Positions 1-5,050 of a stretch of 5,051 nt of DNA are shown one piece after another (within the stretch, counting starts at the first letter, position 1; the number at the start of each line of letters is the position of its first letter). The notes under the pieces are model-generated. The model saw only the letters and a program-made list of their open reading frames with translations. It was not told the DNA's origin and ran no database searches. The stretch comes from Saprospiraceae bacterium (GTDB taxonomy: Bacteria > Bacteroidota > Bacteroidia > Chitinophagales > Saprospiraceae), in assembly GCA_017995875.1 (NCBI GenBank), contig JAGOIB010000148.1:1-5051 (forward strand). Reading direction: 5' to 3'. The position numbers and the translations under genes are program-made.

Positions 1-92
1 CACAAAGATTGGGAAAATAACAGCGGGTTGGGCATCGTTTGGTAGATTCACTCAGGTTGAAACCTTTTCCTTAAAGGGTTGTACTATTAGGT
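1..92. other. Upstream flank of porX, no assignable gene
   Basis: This stretch precedes porX and is too short to assign. One plus frame is open from base 2 to a TAA ending at 100 and would overlap the porX start by eight bases; another closes at a TAG at 43-45. Either could be the tail of an upstream gene, but neither peptide is recognisable. I see no clear TAnnTTTG box and only a weak purine stretch (TTAGG, 87-91) directly before the porX ATG, which is usual in Bacteroidota, where Shine-Dalgarno sequences are often poor. Confidence 0.4.
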
Positions 93-1664
93 ATGGATAA
101 AATCAAAATACTCTGGGCAGACGACGAGATCGATTTGCTGAAGCCGCAATTGTTTTTCCTGGAGAAAAAGGGATACCACGTCATCACAGTATCGAATGGC
201 CACGATGCGATCGATGAGTTCAATAAGGTAGGTGATGTGGATATCGTCTTCCTGGATGAGAGTATGCCCGGCCTGAGTGGCTTGCAGACCATGCAGCGCC
301 TCAAAGCCATCAAACCTGCGCTACCGATCGTCATGATCACCAAAAACGAGGCGGAAAATATTATGGAGGAGGCTCTTGGATCTCAAATTGATGACTACCT
401 CATCAAACCCGTCAATCCTAACCAGATCCTTCTGACCCTCAAGAAGATCGTAGACAACAAGCGATTGGTAAGGGAAAAGACCTCTTCAGATTACCAGATG
501 GAATTCAGGAATATCCTGATGGAAATCAATAGTGGCCTCGATGTCAATTCCTGGGTCAATGCCTATAAGAAGATCGTCAACTGGGAGCTAAAGATCGATA
601 CCTCTCGGAGTGAAGAGATGATGGATATCCTGGCGATGCAGAAGTCTGAGGCGAATGCAGAGTTTTCAAAATTTGTATCTCGCAATTACCTATCCTGGAT
701 CAATCATAAGGAAGGTGCGCCACTTATGTCTCCGGATTTGATGGCAACTAAGATATTGCCTCACCTCAATGATAAGCAACCTGTTGTTTTTCTCTTGCTC
801 GACAATCTCAGGTGGGACCAGTGGAAAATACTCGAACCCATCATCTCTGAATTGTATGAAGTGGAAGAGGAAGATTACTTCTATAGCATCCTTCCTACGT
901 CAACACAGTATAGCCGCAATGCGATTTTTGCAGGCATGATGCCCAGTGAGATAGCCAAAAATTATCCTGATATGTGGCTTGAAGATTTTGAAGAAGGCGG
1001 AAAGAATCTTCATGAAGCAGAACTGCTCGGCAAACAATTACAGAGACGCCTTCGCAAAGAAATTAAATGGCAGTATCTCAAGATCACCAATGTCGAAAGT
1101 GCAAGAGAACTGAATGAAAAGGCACTTGATTTGCTACACAATAATCTCGTAGTGATTGTTTACAATTTTATTGATATGCTTTCACATGCACGTACAGAAA
1201 TGGAGGTGCTTAAAGAACTGGCCGGTGATGAAAAAGCTTATCGTTCACTGACCTACAGTTGGTTTCTCAATTCACACGTATGGGCCGCACTGCGCAAGAT
1301 GGCAGCTCAAGGGATCAAGCTCATCATTGGTACCGATCATGGAACCATTCGTGTCAATCAGCCATCTAAAGTAGTAGGGGATAGAAATACGACTACCAAT
1401 CTTCGCTATAAGATGGGCAAGAATCTCCAGTATGATGTTAAGGATGTTTTCGAAATCAAGAAACCGGAAGAAGCAGGCCTGCCACGTCCTAACCTGAGCT
1501 CAGGCTACATCTTCGCCAAGGAAGACAAATATTTCCTCTATCCTAATAATTATAACCACTACAATACCTATTACCGCAACACTTTCCAGCATGGTGGGAT
1601 TTCATTAGAGGAAATGATTTGTCCTATTATCCGGCTTTCGCCTAAGACAGGAGTGCGGCTTTAG
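93..1664 (+). CDS. porX: PorX-type response regulator with PglZ domain (T9SS regulator)
   Basis: This is a two-domain cytoplasmic response regulator of 523 residues. Residues 4-120 form a receiver domain with the acidic pair D10/D11, phosphoacceptor D55 in the FLDESMPG motif, T83 and K105-P106. A helical linker (about 121-225) leads to a PglZ, alkaline-phosphatase-superfamily domain: LLLDNLRWDQW (D237), the LPTSTQYSRNA segment with candidate nucleophile T271, D361 and H365 in FIDMLSH, TDHGT (414-418) and QHGG near H500. No DNA-binding domain follows. In characterised Bacteroidota, PorX is phosphorylated by the kinase PorY and governs type IX secretion genes, and its PglZ domain is a metal-dependent phosphodiesterase. 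All expected catalytic and metal-ligand positions look intact. The ATG at 93 places the receiver fold at the normal N-terminus, and total length is close to known PorX proteins. No porY is in the window. The family call is strong; activation of T9SS here is inferred. Confidence 0.93.
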   Translation: MDKIKILWADDEIDLLKPQLFFLEKKGYHVITVSNGHDAIDEFNKVGDVDIVFLDESMPGLSGLQTMQRLKAIKPALPIVMITKNEAENIMEEALGSQIDDYLIKPVNPNQILLTLKKIVDNKRLVREKTSSDYQMEFRNILMEINSGLDVNSWVNAYKKIVNWELKIDTSRSEEMMDILAMQKSEANAEFSKFVSRNYLSWINHKEGAPLMSPDLMATKILPHLNDKQPVVFLLLDNLRWDQWKILEPIISELYEVEEEDYFYSILPTSTQYSRNAIFAGMMPSEIAKNYPDMWLEDFEEGGKNLHEAELLGKQLQRRLRKEIKWQYLKITNVESARELNEKALDLLHNNLVVIVYNFIDMLSHARTEMEVLKELAGDEKAYRSLTYSWFLNSHVWAALRKMAAQGIKLIIGTDHGTIRVNQPSKVVGDRNTTTNLRYKMGKNLQYDVKDVFEIKKPEEAGLPRPNLSSGYIFAKEDKYFLYPNNYNHYNTYYRNTFQHGGISLEEMICPIIRLSPKTGVRL

Positions 1665-1720
1665 CGCTCTCGTTGAGCGTCCGTATGGACGCTCGTGCGT
1701 CTGCAAGTTTTAACTTGCGG
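1665..1720. repeat. Chain of overlapping hairpins directly after porX
   Basis: Four palindromes follow the porX stop without a gap. They are CGCTC-TCGTT-GAGCG (1665-1679), GAGCGTCC-GTAT-GGACGCTC (1675-1694), GACGC-TCGT-GCGTC (1688-1701) and CTGCAAGT-TTTA-ACTTGCGG (1701-1720, one T-G pair). The right arm of each of the first two is reused in the left arm of the next, so neighbouring stems cannot all form together. There is no T-tract after any stem, so a classical intrinsic terminator is not shown, although stems between convergent genes could still slow or stop transcription. Confidence 0.7.
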
Positions 1721-1736
1721 TATGGGCCTATAGGAG

Positions 1737-1784
1737 GCAAGTCAGGAGACTTGCAAATATTTCATTTAAGTCTGGAGACTTAAA
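1737..1784. repeat. Two GTC-NNNN-GAC tetraloop hairpins
   Basis: Two perfect hairpins lie here: GCAAGTC-AGGA-GACTTGC (1737-1754, 7 bp) and TTTAAGTC-TGGA-GACTTAAA (1765-1784, 8 bp). They share the core AAGTC-NGGA-GACTT while the outer stem bases differ and covary, so pairing is preserved. The first also repeats the GCAAGT/ACTTGC arms of the hairpin at 1703-1718. Confidence 0.75.
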
Positions 1785-1882
1785 CGAGCTTGGATTTGCA
1801 TTCAAGTCATGGAGATCACGCCCAATCGGCTTGATGGCGCAGAAGGCGCCACTTGAACGAACATGTCACAATAAAAAATCGT
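1785..1882. repeat. Expanded hairpin module, inverted relative of 4747-4796
   Basis: The module starts CGAGC, then has TTGCATTCAAGTCATG (1796-1811), ACTTGAACGAAC (1851-1862) and AAAAATCGT (1874-1882). These blocks occur in the same order in the reverse complement of 4747-4796. The arms TTCAAGT (1801-1807) and ACTTGAA (1851-1857) enclose 43 bases that include two further stems: ATCA-c-GCC (1815-1822) with GGC-t-TGAT (1828-1835), and TGGCGC-AGAAG-GCGCCA (1835-1851; the two stems share base 1835). The related copy has only two bases where this one has 39 (1812-1850). Confidence 0.7.
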
Positions 1883-1900
1883 CAATTGTCAATTGTCAAT
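1881..1900. repeat. Heptamer tandem repeat GTCAATT, about 2.9 copies
   Basis: The unit GTCAATT is repeated at 1881-1887, 1888-1894 and 1895-1900. On the minus strand it reads AATTGAC, which contains TGA, so the array stops translation in all three minus-strand frames. It overlaps the AAAAATCGT end of the hairpin module by two bases. Confidence 0.85.
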
Positions 1901-1911
1901 CGGTAAATATC

Positions 1912-1932
1912 TTTTCACTTTTCACTCTTCAC
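1912..1932. repeat. Heptamer repeat TTTTCAC, three copies, overlapping a gene end
   Basis: Units are TTTTCAC (1912-1918), TTTTCAC (1919-1925) and TCTTCAC (1926-1932); on the minus strand they read GTGAAGA then GTGAAAA twice. The array supplies the last codons (VKSEK) and the TGA stop of the minus-strand gene ending at 1915. The same unit recurs at 2410-2451 at the end of tatC. Confidence 0.9.
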
Positions 1933-2364
1933 TTCAATTAATCCGGGATTTTCCTTTTGAAAATCTGCCCACAACACCTGGCTGGCAAGGAAATAAATAT
2001 TTTTTCCAAAAGTGCCTTCCGATTTTAAGTGGATACAAAAGACTCGACCGGGAAGTACATTTGAGTTAGTGATAGATTCAACAGCCGTAAAAGGATATTT
2101 GTAGGTTTTGAAATAATTGCTCACGTAGACAAACTGCCGATCCATATCCACTCGGTAAAACCGCAATAAGAGCAATTTTATAAAAGCAAATCCTGTCCCA
2201 AGAATAAGGGCAAGACCTATCCAGATAAATGGATTGCCAAACAAACCGGCTTTACCATTCACCGCGAAACTTAATAGTATAACAATAGACAGAATAGACG
2301 TAAACCAAACGGTCGGTAATACAATCCGCAGCACAATCGTCAATTGAGAAGAAACCCTTTGCAT
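1915..2364 (-). CDS. Hypothetical two-helix membrane protein
   Basis: The product has 149 residues and I do not recognise a named family. Two hydrophobic segments (about 14-35 and 45-67) form a helical hairpin. A basic, aromatic stretch (R68-F69-Y70-R71) then leads into a soluble C-terminal part of about 75 residues with alternating beta-like segments (FVYVSNYFKTYKYPF, then SITNSN and VFCIHLKS). That layout resembles small bacterial membrane proteins with a PH-like domain, but this is a shape comparison only. The two-helix hairpin suggests both termini lie on the same side, probably cytoplasmic. It lies 62 bases downstream of tatC on the same strand, so co-transcription is likely. An AAGG about a dozen bases before the ATG at 2364 is a weak ribosome-site candidate. 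The last residues, VKSEK, are encoded by a heptamer repeat and are probably not part of the fold. Confidence 0.75.
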   Translation of the reverse strand: MQRVSSQLTIVLRIVLPTVWFTSILSIVILLSFAVNGKAGLFGNPFIWIGLALILGTGFAFIKLLLLRFYRVDMDRQFVYVSNYFKTYKYPFTAVESITNSNVLPGRVFCIHLKSEGTFGKNIYFLASQVLWADFQKENPGLIEVKSEK

Positions 2365-2409
2365 AATTTGTTATTACCTTATGTTGCCTGCTTACTGAAT
2401 ACAGATCAC

Positions 2410-2451
2410 TTTTCACTTTTCACTTTTCATTCTTCACTCTTCACTTTTAAC
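2410..2451. repeat. Six-copy heptamer array at the 3' end of tatC
   Basis: Reading the plus strand from 2410 the units are TTTTCAC, TTTTCAC, TTTTCAT, TCTTCAC, TCTTCAC and TTTTAAC. On the minus strand this is a GTGAAAA-type array in six consecutive units. The first half lies inside tatC, encodes its VKSEE tail and provides the TGA stop within the ATGAAAA unit; the rest continues into the gap before the next gene. Confidence 0.92.
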
Positions 2452-3257
2452 TCCGCTTCTGCTTTCTCCTTATCAATCCGCTTCACCACGACAATACTTA
2501 TCTCATAAAGCAAATAAAGTGGTGTTGCCACCAACATCTGTGAAAAGACATCGGGTCCCGGTGTGATCACAGCAGCCACGATCACAATGACAACCAATGC
2601 ATGTTTCCTGTATTGTGTAAGAAAAGCTGAAGAAACAATACCGATTTTCGCAAGGAAATATAATATGATCGGTGTCTCAAATATGAGTCCAACCGGAAGT
2701 GTAAACATGGTAATGGAATCAACAAGAGCAGCCAGAGTTGTTGTATTGGCGATTTCAGGACTGACGCTATACGTTGAAAGAAACGTAATAGCTATCGGTG
2801 CGATGATGAAATACCCAAAAGAAATACCGGAAAGAAATAAAAAGCTGCAAATGAACACCATACCCCTGGCGGCCTTGATTTCTTTCTTATATAATCCCGG
2901 CTTGATAAAACTCCATAGTTCCCAAAGGATGTAAGGAAAGGAAACAATGAAACCCAACCAAAGCGAAACAGTGATATGGCTGATAAACTGCTCCTGGATA
3001 TCCCGGGTGATAATCTGCAAGTGCTGTGGATAGAAACAAAACTGTGGCAGATACTCGCAGAAAACCCTGTAAGTAATAAAGTCAGGGGTCGTTGGCCCAA
3101 GGATGACCGTTTGAAAGATAAAATCCTTCAGTAAAAAGACGATGACGGTGATAACCAGTATGCTGACCACTGAACGAAGCAAATGCCATCGGAGCACCTC
3201 GATATGCTCGAAGAAGCTCATTTCGTTTGGACTCTTTTTAGCTATTTCTACTGCCAT
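2427..3257 (-). CDS. tatC: Sec-independent protein translocase subunit TatC
   Basis: TatC is the inner-membrane core of the twin-arginine translocase: it binds twin-arginine signal peptides on folded cargo and recruits TatA/TatB. The 276 residues show the family pattern. There is an N-terminal cytoplasmic motif (FFEHIEVLRWHLLRS, 15-29) and six membrane segments at about 24-43, 92-112, 130-160, 182-204, 218-231 and 237-258. The first cytoplasmic loop is WSFIKPGLYKKE, in which F117, P120 and E126 match the key E. coli residues F94, P97 and E103. FETP with E194 matches E170, and TPGPDVFSQ is the signature before the last helix. The first periplasmic loop is long (about 44-90) and has C67 and C74. 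The position matching E. coli E15 appears to be V21. The ATG at 3257 gives a normal N-terminus. No tatA/tatB lies in the window. The VKSEE tail comes from a heptamer repeat. Confidence 0.97.
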   Translation of the reverse strand: MAVEIAKKSPNEMSFFEHIEVLRWHLLRSVVSILVITVIVFLLKDFIFQTVILGPTTPDFITYRVFCEYLPQFCFYPQHLQIITRDIQEQFISHITVSLWLGFIVSFPYILWELWSFIKPGLYKKEIKAARGMVFICSFLFLSGISFGYFIIAPIAITFLSTYSVSPEIANTTTLAALVDSITMFTLPVGLIFETPIILYFLAKIGIVSSAFLTQYRKHALVVIVIVAAVITPGPDVFSQMLVATPLYLLYEISIVVVKRIDKEKAEAELKVKSEE

Positions 3258-3377
3258 CCGTAGGTACTGTGTGGTTAAGCAAGGTTAGATCAGGGTGCGA
3301 ATATCGTGAAGTCTCCATAATCAACCGTAAAAACCAGCGTTAAGTTGATGATAACAGGCTAAAGACCCCGATATCCC

Positions 3378-3385
3378 TATATTTG
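3378..3385 (+). promoter_or_regulatory. Candidate -7 box TATATTTG
   Basis: TATATTTG matches the Bacteroidota sigma-A -7 consensus TAnnTTTG exactly. It would start transcription roughly 80 bases before the ATG at 3474. The expected -33 TTTG is missing at the usual spacing, so this is a half-supported promoter. Confidence 0.45.
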
Positions 3386-3415
3386 CCGGCAGAATTTGGT
3401 GACAGACCGGGCAGC

Positions 3416-3462
3416 TTAGGGCTTTCCTAATGGATCTGATTCATTTATAACCTGTTGCAGGT
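3416..3462 (+). other. Two small stem-loops in the putative 5' leader
   Basis: TTAGG-GCTTT-CCTAA (3416-3430) and ACCTG-TTG-CAGGT (3450-3462) are 5-bp stems between the candidate promoter and the start codon. The second ends eleven bases before the ATG and could affect ribosome access. Stems this short arise easily by chance. Confidence 0.3.
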
Positions 3463-3473
3463 AAAAATACGAT

Positions 3474-4709
3474 ATGGCTCATCAGCAAAGATTTACGTTC
3501 ATGCGTTCAAGATTATTGATTTGGGGACTTTTTTTGGGAAGCCTCACGCTTAGTGCCCAGCCTCAGGATGGTTTGATAGCCTATTACTCCTTTGACGCCT
3601 GTGATGCCAAGGAAGAAACCGGATTAGGTTCAGACGGCATTATCATGGGCAATGCAGCTTGTGGTTGCGGTGTCTCAGGGAGCGGGTTGCTCTTTGATGG
3701 CAATACCTCAGTTCAGATTCTTGGCAACCTGGACCTCCTGTTTACCAATGATTTTACCATTAGCTTTTTTATCCTTCCTGATCCGCAGGGAAATGGCATC
3801 ATGGATATTATGTCCAAAAGCGAAATATGTGGTATCGACAGCACGCTGGAGATGAGATACAATCCGGGAAACCGTGAGTTGAGTCTAAACTTATCCCAGC
3901 AAGCTAACCTTTCAGTAAGAAGTGCTTATAAGCTGCCTGTTGACAGATGCTATCACCACATCGCTTTCGTACGGAGGGACCGTGAATTGTTTTTCTATTA
4001 TGATGGCGTCGAAAAGAGTAAAACACCGAGTATGGCTTTAGTGCGGATCATCAATGATGGTATTCTGACCCTTGGTGCCGGACCATGTCTTGCCAATGGT
4101 GACGTTCGGTTTCGCGGTGTGCTCGATGAACTTCGCTTTTATAGCAGAGCCCTGACTACCTTTGAAGTACAGGAACTCTATATACCGGTTGATAAGATCA
4201 CTTCTCCTGATACTGTATTGTTTACCGGTTCTTCGATGCAAGTCAAATTGCCTGTGACGTGTGCTTCATCAGTTCAATGGTCACCATCGACTGGCGTAAG
4301 TAATACAACCATAGCCCAGCCAACATTTACACCGCCGGCGACGACACTCTATGGGGTCAATCTCAATTATGGATTTTGCCAGGCTTTCGATTCCATCAAA
4401 GTCACCATTGCAGATTCAAGTGACCTTGATTGTGATAAGGTATTTTTCCCCACTGGTTTTACGCCTAATCAGGACAATATCAATGATGACTGGGGTTTTA
4501 GCAATACTGTTTTCCTGGGACAGTTTGTTTCACTGGAAGTGTATGATCGATGGGGCGGGCAAGTGTTTTCAGCCCTCGACCCCAATAATCGCTGGGACGG
4601 TACCAACAATGGAGAAGAAATCTCGCCTGGTCAATATACTTACCTTTTTACCTATACATGTGAAGGGCAGGAACGAAAGAAGGCAGGATCGGTCGTTATG
4701 ATCAGGTAA
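3474..4709 (+). CDS. Secreted LamG-domain protein with gliding-motility/T9SS C-terminal domain
   Basis: This is a predicted exported protein of 411 residues. A Sec signal peptide (basic start, hydrophobic 14-26) probably ends after LSA at residue 28. A LamG/concanavalin-A-like domain spans about 32-237, from GLIAYYSFD to GVLDELRFYSRALT, with HHIAFVRRDRELFFYYDG in the middle. Residues about 240-313 resemble the Ig/PKD-like repeats of Bacteroidota surface proteins (VQWSPSTGVSN). The end is a CHU_C, gliding-motility-associated C-terminal domain (about 322-411): FPTGFTPNQDNIND, YDRWGGQVF, WDGTNNGE, SPGQYTYLF and VVMIR. Such domains direct type IX secretion, so the product should be released or surface-bound; LamG folds commonly bind glycans or proteins, but the ligand is unknown. 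No enzyme domain is seen. The in-frame ATG at 3501 (residue 10) gives a shorter, more typical signal peptide and is an equally plausible start. Ten cysteines in the mature part suggest disulfides. Confidence 0.88.
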   Translation: MAHQQRFTFMRSRLLIWGLFLGSLTLSAQPQDGLIAYYSFDACDAKEETGLGSDGIIMGNAACGCGVSGSGLLFDGNTSVQILGNLDLLFTNDFTISFFILPDPQGNGIMDIMSKSEICGIDSTLEMRYNPGNRELSLNLSQQANLSVRSAYKLPVDRCYHHIAFVRRDRELFFYYDGVEKSKTPSMALVRIINDGILTLGAGPCLANGDVRFRGVLDELRFYSRALTTFEVQELYIPVDKITSPDTVLFTGSSMQVKLPVTCASSVQWSPSTGVSNTTIAQPTFTPPATTLYGVNLNYGFCQAFDSIKVTIADSSDLDCDKVFFPTGFTPNQDNINDDWGFSNTVFLGQFVSLEVYDRWGGQVFSALDPNNRWDGTNNGEEISPGQYTYLFTYTCEGQERKKAGSVVMIR

Positions 4710-4712
4710 AAA

Positions 4713-4750
4713 GCAAGGAGCAAGGAGAATTTACGATTTACGATTTACGA
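4713..4750. repeat. Two heptamer arrays after the LamG gene: GCAAGGA x2 and TTTACGA x3
   Basis: GCAAGGA occurs at 4713-4719 and 4720-4726, and TTTACGA at 4730-4736, 4737-4743 and 4744-4750. They start four bases after the TAA stop. TTTACGA reads TCGTAAA on the minus strand and contains TAA. Unit length is the same as in the arrays at 1881, 1912 and 2410, although unit sequence differs. Confidence 0.88.
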
Positions 4751-4796
4751 TTTTTCGTTCGTTCAAGTCTCATGACTTGAATGCAATATCTGCTCG
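4747..4796. repeat. Compact hairpin module, inverted relative of 1785-1882
   Basis: The element holds ACGATTTTT (4747-4755), GTTCGTTCAAGT (4757-4768), CATGACTTGAATGCAA (4771-4786) and GCTCG (4792-4796). Its reverse complement matches the blocks at 1785-1882 in order. The hairpin TTCAAGTC-TCAT-GACTTGAA (4762-4781) is a perfect 8-bp stem with a 4-base loop, whereas the other copy has this stem opened by extra sequence. Confidence 0.75.
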
Positions 4797-4847
4797 TCTC
4801 CTGACGAGCGAGTCAACACTCGCTGTTTGAAGTTTTCAAACTTCAAA
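4792..4847. repeat. Three consecutive hairpins
   Basis: The hairpins are GCTCGTC-TCCT-GACGAGC (4792-4809), AGCGAGT-CAAC-ACTCGCT (4807-4824) and a 22-base near-palindrome with arms TTTGAAGTTT (4826-4835) and AAACTTCAAA (4838-4847). The first two share AGC at 4807-4809; the third starts one base after the second ends. The last is the strongest stem here and is followed by TCAATATA rather than a T-tract, so terminator function is only possible. Confidence 0.75.
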
Positions 4848-4948
4848 TCAATATACCAGATCTATATCCATTGGATATTCATTGAAAGACGGTCTATGAC
4901 CGGCATGTATTAACCAAACTCACAACTCACGAATGACGTCTCGTCATC

Positions 4949-4972
4949 GTTCATTTCGACTCCGCTCAATGA
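4949..4972. repeat. 24-base dispersed repeat, copy 1
   Basis: The core is ATTTCGACTCCGCTCAAT, and the ends TCATT and AATGA are complementary. An identical copy lies at 5027-5050. Motifs of the form TTCGACTCCGCTCA are, from memory, common dispersed intergenic repeats in Bacteroidota and other bacteria. Confidence 0.85.
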
Positions 4973-5026
4973 CCGGGGCTTTTACAATTGGCAAGTGAGG
5001 TAAGGCTTTTGGCTTTGAAAAATCGT

Positions 5027-5050
5027 GTTCATTTCGACTCCGCTCAATGA
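5027..5050. repeat. 24-base dispersed repeat, copy 2
   Basis: This copy is identical over 24 bases to 4949-4972, in direct orientation and 54 bases beyond its end. It runs to the window edge, so it may belong to a longer array outside. Confidence 0.85.

Larger units (their letters stand above)
3258..3473. promoter_or_regulatory. Divergent promoter region between tatC and the secreted LamG protein
   Basis: This 216-base gap separates two genes that start away from each other, so it should hold both promoters. On the plus strand there is one good Bacteroidota -7 box (see 3378-3385). On the minus strand TAACCTTG (plus 3280-3287) is one mismatch from TAnnTTTG and lies 22 bases before the tatC ATG. 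No convincing -33 TTTG was found for either, so the minus-strand assignment in particular is weak. Confidence 0.45.

Noticed and set aside
1..100. 3' end of an upstream gene overlapping porX.
   Set aside because: Two plus frames could be gene tails and neither peptide is recognisable; 33 open codons is not significant.
1665..1900. CRISPR array.
   Set aside because: The repeats are palindromes of differing sequence with little or no spacer; there is no constant repeat with unique spacers and no cas gene.
2335..2346. AATCGTCAATTG inside the small membrane gene is identical to 1877-1888 at the start of the GTCAATT array.
   Set aside because: It encodes a normal part of the N-terminus (residues 7-10), and a single 12-base match in AT-rich DNA near a repeat can be chance; no second repeat unit follows.
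2563..2934. Open frame of 123 codons on the plus strand inside tatC.
   Set aside because: It is antisense to strongly conserved TatC coding sequence and its product has no recognisable features.
4351..4701. Open frame of 116 codons within the LamG/CHU_C gene.
   Set aside because: It lies in another frame of a region whose encoded CHU_C motifs are clearly conserved, so it is a shadow.
4826..4855. Intrinsic terminator for the LamG gene at the 10-bp palindrome.
   Set aside because: The stem is strong but lies 116 bases past the stop and lacks a following T-tract, so only a repeat is called.
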